From: Vermamoeba vermiformis
Taxonomy: Eukaryota; Tubulinea; Echinamoebida
Direction of reading: 5' to 3'
DNA length: 64,000 nt
Assembly (NCBI GenBank): GCA_045837725.1
Contig: JBEWZL010000200.1
Span: 186,001 to 250,000, forward strand
Both the position numbers and the translations under genes were made by a program. Positions 49,461 through 59,970 of the stretch are shown one piece after another. The notes under the pieces were generated by a model, which ran no database searches, had not been told where the DNA came from, and was given only the letters and a program-made list of their open reading frames with translations. Positions within the stretch are counted from its first letter, which is position 1; every line of letters starts with the position of its first letter.

Positions 49461-50813
49461 CTACTTGGCACTAAATCCGCTCGGTACAACAGCAATGCCA
49501 GATTCAAACGGATCGCGCCACGAATAGACGCCCTTAATAATGAGCTGGTGAAACAATCGCTTCTCGCGCACGGTAGCATTAGATAGCTCCAATTTGCGCG
49601 GATGAATAGTGCTCGCTGACCGCTCACTCATCACTCGTCGCACATTGTCCGCGTACAGCTGCGCAGAGGCCCGCTCTTGCTCTGAGGGGCAATAGAGTGG
49701 CAAATAGGTGACCTGTGCGACGTTGTATTAGTCGAGTTAGCTAATTAAACTGAACCAACACTCACCTCAAGCACCGTGCGCCACTGACTGAGCGACAAGA
49801 CGAGATGCAGCCACACCGGAATAGTCTCCCAGCCTTGCGAGAACAGAGGGGAGTGGTATCTAGGAGAGGGTCAATAGCGTGAGTTACTGTTGGACAAAGG
49901 AAGCATAACTCGCGTACCTTAGTATGACTGGCTGCACTGTTCAGTGAAACAAATCAGTTAGTGTCACTCAAAGACAAATCACGTGATTGGTCAGAACTGT
50001 AGTTGTTAGCTAACACGTACCTGGCTGACCAGCAACAAATGCACCAGTTCTGAACGGCACTGCAAATGAGTTAGACAGGTGTCAAAGTGTCAAACACTGA
50101 TCTCTACGCACGCAAGTACTCGCCGTTAGTCGTCGTGCCTTCAGCGAACACGAACAGCGGTGTCAACGAAGTGTCTTCGCTGTTGACACGTGTCACTAGC
50201 TGACTCGCATCACCCACACCACGTGCGCCGTCAAGTGCGCCACTGACCCAGACACATTGCCAGGCACGTGCCAGAGTGCCAATGAATGGCACGTGTTGCA
50301 CGCCATATTTAGCCACGAGTGCTGGACAGTGCGCGGATTGGGCCCAAATGATGTCGAGATAGGACACGTGATTTGATACTAGGACGCGCGCTGAGGCATC
50401 GAACTTGCCGCGCTGCGTGACTGACTGACCAAAACACAACAGTGCAATGCGCCCTGAGAGGTGCGGATTAGACCGAGCAGATTCCGAAATTTATCAACCA
50501 AGAAATATTTCAGGCGTTCTCCAGGTCATATTTACCTGCAATCTTGCCAGTAACACGCGTCCATTTAATTGCTGATTTTTCTAAAATTTGGTAAGTTAAT
50601 ATTAAACTTGCCTGGCTTAGTTCAAACTTGATTCTTACCACTAAATAATCTAAATAATATCTTGACTGTGATATAATAGCTTATCAGTAAGAAAATTAAC
50701 CCGAATAATCGGATGGGCAATAGTACGATGGATCCAAATAGGATTTGTAGCCATTGACGTGGTGTCCAACGGATCCAGCGATGGACAAACGGTGCAACTT
50801 GAATAGCTTCCAT
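49461..50813 (-). CDS. PlsC-type lysophospholipid acyltransferase (LPCAT/AGPAT-like)
   Basis: Seven exons, from 50813-50639 through 50580-50535 and 50453-50112 to 49713-49461. An N-terminal hydrophobic hairpin (QILFGSIVLLPIRLFG, then LIFLLISYYITVKILF) anchors it in the ER. Acyltransferase block I is NHVSYLDIIW (HxxxxD catalytic dyad), block II is VPFIGTLARAWQ, block III is FVFAEGTTTNGEYL (EGTT acceptor motif) and block IV is VQPVILRYHSP. The order and KEGTT-like motif fit LPCAT1/2 or AGPAT enzymes that reacylate lysophospholipids with acyl-CoA. It diverges from the acyloxyacyl hydrolase gene only about 120 bp away. Confidence 0.88.
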
Positions 50814-50931
50814 CTGGCCACACTATGTGATCAAACTCATCGTGCACATCAAGTAACCCCGCGTGCACAAGGCTATTTAAAGTCGCAAGTAAAATTCAAT
50901 AGAAAATAGTTCTTGCGCTGCACAGCACAAC
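50814..50931. promoter_or_regulatory. Short divergent promoter between acyltransferase and AOAH
   Basis: Only 118 bp separate the two start codons, so both promoters must share this stretch. I see no textbook motif. Co-regulation of the pair is inference from the arrangement. Confidence 0.5.
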
Positions 50932-53570
50932 ATGAAGCAGAATATAATTATCACCCTATTATGTATCGTATTACTCTGCGTCACTCCTTCGTTTTCTAAG
51001 CCAACGACCCAAAGTGGTTCCTTAGAGGACTTGGGCACTTTGATGCTTAGCAAGGCGCTGCGTCTTGATCCAAAAATACAAGGAGGAGGTGCTAAGTGCG
51101 TAGGATGCGTCTTAGGTAAGTAAATCTCGCAGTAGTAATCGTAAAATCACAGCGACGGTTGATCAAACTTTTAAAAACTAATTCGAAGGCTGTATTTAAC
51201 GTTATAATTTATTCTAGTGGTTGCTCTTATCGAACAACTGACATATGTGCATGAACAAAATGTAGACAAGACTATGGAAATGCTCTGTCGGTAAGTGAAT
51301 TGATCCAACAACAGTTAAACATTATTAATTCTTCAATGAACAGCTATTTACCCTCAACCTTGTCTGTTTGGTGCGAGGACCTTATTCAGCAATACGGCGG
51401 CATCGTTATTAATATGTTAGGTAATTTATCTACAAAATGGGTGCGATCGGAAAGTTAGGGTTGGATTTCCACTTTTTATTTGCTACCACGAACTTACTTC
51501 GCGTTGTGAACAGAAAATGAAGAGACGCCAGACCTTGTATGTATGCAGATTGGCCTATGCAACAATGCAACCTGTCACCTGTTCCCGCGTCCAAACAAGA
51601 TGACACCATTTATGAAAGCTTTCCCGTCCTTTAATGCTTATGAATTGCCGCAACCTTCTCGTCTTCATGAAAGACAAGCCCGTGGTGGTTTTGACCCTTT
51701 GAAATGGCTCTGGGACAAACTTTCAACTGTCGCCAACTCACACTTGCCGTTGGTCGATCTGGATGGCGACAAATTTTCAAGTAAGATCTTATTATATATG
51801 CACTTTGATGACCTTCTATTACTCTTATAATCACATTTGATTTCAATAATTTCAAATTTCAATTATTGCCCTTTTATTTTTAAATCAACATGCAGTACAC
51901 CCCATAATAATGGTTTCCTAATTAGGTGCTGATACCTTCAGAGGCTCAAGATGGCGCGGACGTGACTGCAACGAGTTCTCAAAAGATATTTACCCTGGCA
52001 GACAAGTGAACGATTATGACGTATGACACTTATTCAAAACACGGTGTTTGCAAGTATTTATTATGATTCTATTTTAGGCTACGACCGATCACAATTGCAA
52101 TGGTATTCGGGGCACTAATCCGAGCACTGGCCGATCATACGAGTCTGAGCTCTGTGACGGCACTGACCCGCACGGTGTAGTGATTTTGGGCGATTCTGCT
52201 GGTACGTCGTTCACTGAAAAACTTGTTCACTGAAGCGTTGCTCAATGACTCCCAATTTAGCCGCACATTTCCACGTGCCTCCCGAGTACGTGATGGCTGC
52301 TAACATCACCGCATCAACCTATCGCAATCTGGTCGATATTTTGTTGGACGAATTTGACTGGCCACAAATGAGTGCCACGACTGGCTACGAAGACACGCAG
52401 TGGATTGGCACGCCGCCTGGTCCCGTGCACTCGTTCTACTTGAAGATGCGTGAGCGCAATCGATGCATGCATAGAGGTGAGTAGTGCAAATCGACTTTAT
52501 ATAATCGAGTTATATTTAACTCTCGCGCATAGACTACCAAAACATTGCTGTCAACGGTGCGCGATCAAGCTCCATGAGCAATCCCAAGGACGGAATTATT
52601 CACACTTTGGCTCGTAACGCCACACTCGACAGACCTGTCTTCTTGACTCTCGCGCTCATCGGCAATGGTGCGTGCTATAATCTCCTTCGATCGATTACAT
52701 ATTATACAAGATACTAACATACTGAAGATGTCTGCAACGGTCACCACAGCTTCGACTGGATGACCACGCCGCAAGAGATGTACGACAACACTATGACCTC
52801 GCTCAAGTACCTCGACAACGGTGTCTTGCCCAAGGGCAGTCACGTGTTCGTGATCGGCATGGCTGACGGCACTCTGCTCTACGACTACTTGCACAATCTC
52901 ACACACCCTCTCGGTGCACTCAGGTACGTCTTCAATGTGCTAGACTGATCGACATTGACACTCACTCACAATGCTCTCGTGTTCTTAGAAATGACATCAC
53001 TTACGCACAGTTCTACGACTTTATGAATTGCGTGCATGCCTCACCGTGCTGGGGCTGGATGAACACTGATGCCACTGTCAGACAAAAGACTCAACAGCGC
53101 GCCAATGAACTCAGCGCTGTGTTGCGCAATGTACGTATTACTATATTAAGCGCGCTATTATCAATCTAACTCGACTATTCAGATCACCCTCACTCAAAAA
53201 TTCAACAATTTTGACACGTACTTCTTTGAGAGCCCTATTAATGGCAAGTATCACTTAAGCACCTGCGATGAAATTAATATGAAGCTAATACACCTGTTCT
53301 ATTCAGAGGTGATGAAGATTTGGGTGGCGCAAGGTGGTCAAGTGTACGACTTGATTGAGCCCGTTGATGGCTTCCATCCCTCACAGATCGGCAATGCACT
53401 CGTCGCGGACTACATGTGGAAGCAGATTGAAGCGAATTATCCGCACATTATGCCACCTGTCAATCCCAACAACGCGCAGATTGACAAGCTGTTCGGCAAT
53501 CAAGGTATGTAACAAGTAATGCTCTCTTAATAACGTCGTGTTGACTGGTGTTTGTTTAGGTGGATATTAA
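50932..53570 (+). CDS. AOAH: Acyloxyacyl hydrolase (saposin-B plus GDSL lipase)
   Basis: Thirteen exons from 50932-51115 to 53560-53570. Signal peptide IIITLLCIVLLCVTPSF, then a saposin-B domain (CVGCVLG, LSVWCEDLIQQYGG, CMQIGLC) that lifts lipid out of membranes. The hydrolase part has VVILGDSAAAHFHVPPEY (catalytic Ser in GDSA, nearly identical to animal AOAH), VNGARSSS, DVCNGHHSFDW and EPVDGFHPSQIG (Asp/His pair). In animals the enzyme removes secondary acyl chains from bacterial lipopolysaccharide and acts on phospholipids. In a bacterivore it may detoxify or digest LPS in phagosomes. Exon 11 ends at a GC donor (GCAAGT at 53244), giving a GC-AG intron. Confidence 0.95.
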
Positions 53571-53790
53571 TTAGCTCTCATAGTGTAACATTGTAGTTAT
53601 AATACTTTCAGTAAACATTTTGATCAAGTGTAAACATATGTCCTTAAGGTTCATTTATATATACAGCCTTGTTAACTATTTATACGTACTGTCCTTGAAT
53701 TTCGCTGTTTAACTCCGCTGCCGAGTTAAAAAAGTTCTAAAGCTGGTGTTTGCTTGTCAAAGATTTTTTCAGCTTAACTGAGGAGCACAT

Positions 53791-54779
53791 ATGAATAAGA
53801 TCGAAAAGATCGAAGATATAGATGCGTTAAATGATATTAATGGCGTATCAATTGAAAGTAAGTGGTAACGTTGACGTTAACTTTAGCAATGTCCGATCGG
53901 TGTTTAAACTTCGTTTTTAATGCCAGATATTGACCAAAGAGCACGACCAGTAGAATATAATGACAAAACAGACCCTTATTGGCGATGTAGATCAATGAGT
54001 GGATTTTTAGATCCAGCTGAAACTTTCAAACAGCGTCTTAAGGCAGATTGGAATACGTAAGACACCTATTCGTATTTTTCCTTAAATTATAATTAAAAAT
54101 ATAAATTCAAAAATGCATTCCACGATTGATTATTCCAAACCAAAGTTTTTCTTCTCTTGGCAGCATTCAATGCCTCCCCTGTTTAAACAATTAATGTAAT
54201 TATTATAATCTAGTGTTAGTTCATATGGAGTTACGCATGAAGAATTGGCATTCCACTTGCGCACAGTGTTGGATCTGGCGAAACAAGAACGGATCCGCAA
54301 TGAATGGGGACCTGATCGTGCCGTTACTAGTAAGTATATTTATATTTCTCCTATCTAAAGCTTAAATGAAACACTGCGCTATAATATCGATGACACGATT
54401 AATTGTACGAAAGAAAATATTGGCGTGTACTAATGTACCGTGAACAGTTTCTTATGACGTGCGGTCAACGCCTGGTCAACGCTGGACTGGCATCCACAAA
54501 CTATCACGTGGTCCACAGCAGCTAAAAATAGAACACCGCAGCTTCATTGGCTACCAGTGGTCATTGTTTTACAATTTAGAGCGAGAGGGCAGTGTGCTGA
54601 ACACGAGTTGGAATGAAGACCACACAGTGACTAATGTAGCTATGAATACGAGTCTACTAATCGCTGAGGGCATTGTGGAGTACATTGCCTTATTTGGATT
54701 CTATGAAAGTGGCGCGAATAATGAGTACAAAGTGGATCCGCTGCAGTTAATCAGAACACTGACTGGATACTCTGAATAG
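53791..54779 (+). CDS. Hypothetical protein
   Basis: Four exons: 53791-53857, 53927-54056, 54220-54329 and 54448-54779, with consistent phases. The product starts MNKIEKIEDIDALNDING, contains DPYWRCRSMSGFLDPAETF and THEELAFHLRTVLDLA, and ends in a beta-rich part (GYQWSLFYNLEREGSVLN, VEYIALFGFYESG). No signal peptide, membrane helix or known motif. It sits 118 bp upstream of the PIG-O gene on the same strand. I do not recognise the family. Confidence 0.6.
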
Positions 54780-54897
54780 CACTAACCTGCCATGTATATT
54801 GTATAATAACTTTGCTGTAAATATAAACCTTAGCCTCTATTCAACGAAGTCAGATCTGGCAAATATTCATTTTTTTCCGTCAAATGGAGCACACAGC

Positions 54898-57800
54898 ATG
54901 AGGAGCAGAATTAAAGAAGACCATACTGTGGCTCATGGCAACACTAATGGATCCATATCAAGTGCTTCCATATCTAACAAGCTCTTCATTGCATTTTTAC
55001 TGTGGATCTGTTTGCTACACGGCACAGCGATATTGACATTTACAAAAGGATTTTTCCTGACTAAATACGAGGTCAAAAACACTAGTAGATGTGATAATAA
55101 TCCATCTCCGTATTTATCAGCCGCGAGGTAATTTTTTTAATATTTTTTTGTATTTTTGACATTTTGCAATTAATTACTGCTATTAGCGATGTGCAATCCG
55201 AAAATAATATTTCTAAATTCACGTTTATTCCAGTAGTGCACATACAACCAAACAACCAAGTGATGGGTGTTGGATGCCACGTCGATACACCAAAGCAGTG
55301 ATCATTATTATAGACGCACTTCGATTTGACTTTATGACCTACGACCCCTCAATACCTGAAGACTATTATAGAAATAGACTCCCTTATGTCGATCAGCTCT
55401 TAAAGACAAGGTAATTCTCCGTACTTGCTGACCACATCCAAAACTGACTCGCGTACCTTGCAGAGCTCAACACTCAGTACTATATAAATTCATTGCTGAT
55501 CCACCTACCACCACCATGCAACGGCTCAAAGGGCTGACTACAGGTGGCATGCCGACATTCATTGACGCAGGTGACAATTTCAATCCTAGTGCGCGTATTT
55601 TTGAAGACAATTGGGTGGAACAACTCATCAACCAGGGTCAGTTACTATATAAGGTTAGCGAGATAGTAAATTTGACTCAATTCTCCAAATTAGGCAATCG
55701 CGTGGTGTTTATGGGCGATGACACGTGGACAGCACTGTACCCGGAACATTTTCACAGAAATTATTCGTACCCGTCCTTCAACGTCAAAGATCTGCACACT
55801 GTAGATAATGGCACGTGATATTTCCTAATTTGGACGTGACTGACCCTCGCGCAGGTGTGTTGGATCATTTAGTGCCTGAACTGTCGTCACGTGACTGGGA
55901 TGTAATCATTGCACATTTTCTCGGCGTAGATCACGTGGGACATCGCTACGGGTACGCGAAATGATTGATTTTGCATTGAAGGTCTGCGACTGACACGTGT
56001 CAAATACAGGCCCAGTCACCCAGCTATGATCGACAAATTGCAACAAATGAATGCAATGCTTGAATCAGTCGTGGCCACTATTGACAAGAACAAGCGCGAG
56101 CACCCTGATGAGTGAGTCACGTGATTTGTCTCTCGCACCAAATTAGGTAATCTAACCAGGTGTTTTCAGAGAAACAATCTTGCTGGTGATGGGTGACCAC
56201 GGCATGACTGCTGACGGCAATCACGGAGGTGCCTCCGAACTCGAAGTCAGCGCCGCACTGTTCATGCTGGCCACTGACCTGATCAACAACGCAGATGTCA
56301 AAGTGTCAAACACTGACTCGCACAGCACACCGTTCATTGAAGTGTCGCAGATTGACATCGTGCCAAGCATTGCACTTATGCTCGGGGCACCAATCCCGCA
56401 CGGAAATCTCGGACAAATCATTCCCGAACTGTTTTTGCGCCGCGATCACCGTACGATACTCGATCACGTGACTTCAGCGGAACAATTCGTCGAATACTTG
56501 CAAACACTGCCGTCGCAACAACAAGACGTGTTATTGCGTGCCTTGAAAGAGCTAAATACAGCTCAACACATCAATGACTGGCAACTGCACGAGTATTTGA
56601 TGGCTTACAATAACCAAACTAGGCAATTCCCACGTGACAGCATCAACGAATTATTGCAACAATTTCAACGAGCCAATCAGTTGTTTGAACAGTTTAATAC
56701 CGGTGACCAATCACAAGTCACGTGGTCTGTTGATCGCATCAAACTCGCGTGGCACGTGATCAGCGCGTACAGGACGTATCACAAGTCAGCACTTGACATG
56801 TGTCGCAGACTGTGGACGACATTTGATGTTGACACGATGACACTTGGTGTCGCAGTTATGCTTGGCAGTTGTTTGACACTTGCAATTCAATTGGTCAACG
56901 GACTACATACCTTTCCTTATTTGGCAACATTCACTGCACTGTTAATCGGAGCACTCACAGCACTGCTACGACACGTGTCACTCGGCACAGTGACATTCTT
57001 CGTGACCAATTACTCCGACTACCTGTTGTACGGATCACTGGCCTCGATTGCCGTGCACCTTCTCTTCCAAATTAGGCAACTAGTCCGTGCAGGCCTCCGT
57101 CACATTCAACTCGACATGATGAGCCTCGCCACACTCGTCTTGCTAGTGTTGCGCATAGTCGCACTGTTCACCAACAGCTACATTGAAGCCGAGTACCGCG
57201 TCGTGCAGTTCTTGCAGCTCAGCATGGTCGTGCTCTATGCATGGACTATGCAGCGCTTTGAAGGGCCCTGGACTCGTGCGGCACTGTTGGCTGTGCTCGT
57301 CAAATTAGGCTCGTTCACGACACGTGTCAAACAAGAAGAGCACGATGAAGACCTCTCAATGACATATGTCACACTCCTCACCACTGTCTTTGTGCCACTG
57401 ATCGCGCTGCTCGTGCTGCACCGTATGTTGATGGCACTCACATTGCGCGCCAATTACTCCTCGACACGCAGCAGTCGTGTGTATCACGCACTGCTCTACA
57501 TCATGACGGGACTGGTCGCTGGTTATTGGACTGTGCTCAAGCTAGGTGCTCTTGAATCGCACTGGACCGTTCGTATACTCTTTCCTAATTTGGTATACGT
57601 CCTGTCACTGATGCAGATCACACTGCTCGTGCTCTTCACACCATTCATGATCAATCTCCGCACACATGTCTTGGCACTCGCTGCATCGCTCACACCTCCG
57701 CTGCTGCTGTTATTGGGTCCGACTTCCGCTTGGGCTCTGCTCGTGCTGTCACTTCAACTCGTCCTGGCCCCTTCAGCGACACATCAGCCATTCTTTGCAG

Positions 57801-58304
57801 TGCTGTTCCTGTCACTGACAGCAGTCAATTACTTCTACGCGACAGGACACTATCCGGACTTCAATTCGCTGCAGTTCTGGGCTCCGTTTGTGGGCTACGA
57901 CGAGTATCACCCGCGCATTGGTGCCATTCTCACCGTGCTCAATACTTGGGCTGCACCACTGCTAGTAACTGCTGCACTGTCGAGTATTCACCGCACAGCA
58001 GCCGATGAGCGGATCATTGCCTGCAGTGTTTGATTCACATGTCATGTTCATCTTGATCCAAGCGCTGGTAGCGTGCTCGACAATGATCTTCAATCACTTG
58101 CAGCGCAGACATCTGATGGTGTGGCGTATATTCGCCCCCAAGTATATATTCGAAGCATTACTATTGTTGTTCATTGATGGACTAGTTTTTGTGTTCGTTC
58201 TGTTCTTGATCCGTTGGAGTCAAGTCAATAAGCCTAAAGAGAAACAAAAGGATCAAAATAATAAAATAAGACTATCTTCGTTTCGAAATTCGCAGGGGGT
58301 TTAA
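54898..58304 (+). CDS. PIGO: GPI ethanolamine phosphate transferase 3 (PIG-O)
   Basis: Eight exons: 54898-55127, 55234-55410, 55464-55636, 55694-55810, 55855-55951, 56010-56111, 56170-57983 and 58027-58304. The enzyme transfers phosphoethanolamine from PE to the third mannose of the GPI precursor in the ER, the group later joined to proteins. An N-terminal anchor is followed by the lumenal alkaline-phosphatase-like domain: [51 protein letters not shown] and [14 protein letters not shown], all close to human PIG-O. About twelve membrane helices follow. The end [16 protein letters not shown] matches the PIG-O C-terminus. Introns are tiny (43-60 nt). The fourth appears to be GC-AG. A 43-nt final intron (57984-58026) restores the frame. 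Confidence 0.95.
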
Positions 58305-58433
58305 TTTTGAAATGATACAAAGTAAAACCTTTCCGCTCGCATCCGTCCTTCTTCAACCAACAAAATTAAGAATGACAGACGCGCTCAGAAATATAAAACA
58401 AGGCACAAACGGGTCAAATTAACAAAAGTGTAT

Positions 58434-59799
58434 TTAGAACTCTCTCTTGGGCTTGCTAGAAGCATAGTCGAGACGGATCGGTCGACCAGCAAGGTTTTGT
58501 CCTTGCTTGGCAATAGCGAGATCAACAGCAGAAGAATCGCTGAATTCAACAAAAGCGCAGCCCTTGAATTCACCGGTGTTCTTGTCGTTCAACCAACGAA
58601 TGGCAGAGATCTCACCGCAGTCCTTGAAGAACTCGCGAACAGATTCTTCGTCGATCGTGTATGACAATTGACCAGCGAACACTGTAGTGCAGCCTTCAGG
58701 CTTGGGGGACAATTGGGTGTCCTTGCCAGGCTTGCGACCACCAGCGGCGGCATTGCGGGGCTTGGCGAGCTCGCATCTGATAGCACGGCCCATCAATTCT
58801 TGACCAGTAAGGGCAAGAGCCTTTTGAGCAGCGGCGGGGGAGTCGAAAGTAATGAATCCAGTACTAGGCATTAGAATTATTAGTAAATTGAAAAGTTGAC
58901 GGTTGAGATCGATCTGGATCGTGATGCGATATCCTGCATCTAATAAACTAAAGTGCAGACATCATCGCCCCCGTAAGGGACGACTTCTGTACTTCCGAGG
59001 TGTGCAGTTTATATTTTTGCGAATTTTTTGCTAATCAGCTTACCCAGTAAAGCGACCAGTGTCTCTGTTGTTGACCCAATCAATCTCGACGATCGTTCCG
59101 CACTCCTTGAAGAACTCCTTGGTAGCGTTGTCATCAATGTCGTAGGACAAGTTACCAATGTAAACACGAGCGCCTTCACCACCAGCAGCGGGAGCAGCGG
59201 CGGCAGGGGTGGATTCGGCCTTCTTGGGGGCTTCCTTTTTCTTGGGTTTCTCGTCTTCAGAATCAGAATCGCTCGATGAGGATGATGAGGAGGACTCCTT
59301 AGCAGCCTTCTTTGAGGGGGTAGCGGCCTTCTTGGCAGGCTTTTCGGATTCTGAATCCGAATCGCTAGGATGAGGAAGATGAAGATGAAGCTTGCTTCTT
59401 GGCAGCCTTCTTGGGCTCTTCCTTCTTCTTGGGGGTTTCCTTCTTGGCAGGCTTCTCGGATTCAGAATCTGAATCGCTAGAAGATGAGGAGGAAGAGGAA
59501 GCTTGCTTCTTCTTGGGGGTCTCCTTCTTGGCGGGGGTGGCGGGTTTCTTGGCCTCCTCCTTCTTCTTGGGCTTCTCGGATTCAGAGTCTGAATCGCTGG
59601 ATGAGGATGAAGAAGAAGAAGCTTGCTTCTTGGCGGCCTTCTTGGGCTCTTCCTTCTTTTGTTTCTTAGCGGGCTTCTCGTCGGGGGTGGGCTCAGCCTT
59701 TCGCTTCTTGTCAGTAACGACGGGCTTCTTTTCAACTTCCATCTCGTCGTCGGATGAAGAGGATGATGAGGATGAAGCGAGTTTCTTGGCCTTAGACAT
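58434..59799 (-). CDS. Nucleolin-like protein: acidic/Ser repeats plus two RRMs, with an apparent 1-nt frameshift
   Basis: Exons 59799-59044 and 58863-58434. The N-terminal region is built of repeated Lys-rich linkers and Ser/Asp/Glu tracts (SSSSSDSDSESEKP with AKKETPKKK), a typical nucleolar phospho-domain. Two RRMs follow: ARVYIGNLSYDIDDNATKEF with GFITFDSPAAAQKAL, and TTVFAGQLSYTIDEESVREF with GCAFVEFSDSS. The role would be in rRNA processing and ribosome assembly. In the fourth Ser tract (about 59365-59372) the frame changes: compared with its sister repeats there is one extra base (GCTAGGATG versus GCTGGATG), giving a stop. No GT lies nearby to make an intron, so a sequence error in the repeat or a real defect is possible. 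Confidence 0.85.
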
Positions 59800-59970
59800 G
59801 TTTATCGATTGCGATCTGATCTGTGTGTTCCTGAGCTACGGAGATGAAAACAAGGGCAACAGCAGGTTTCGAGTTTTTGTTCACCAAACTGGGCATTTTT
59901 GACCGTCAAAATTCTGTTCGAGTTGATTTCAGGCCAAAACCGATCCACTTGTGATTCTGACACCCAAAAC

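Noticed and set aside
57984-58033. Apparent frameshift near the end of PIG-O
   Set aside because: A 43-nt GT-AG intron (57984-58026) restores the frame exactly and leads into the conserved PIG-O C-terminus.
59399-59902. 167-aa plus-strand ORF rich in Phe, Leu, Ser and Glu
   Set aside because: Antisense shadow of the repetitive Ser/Lys region of the nucleolin-like gene.
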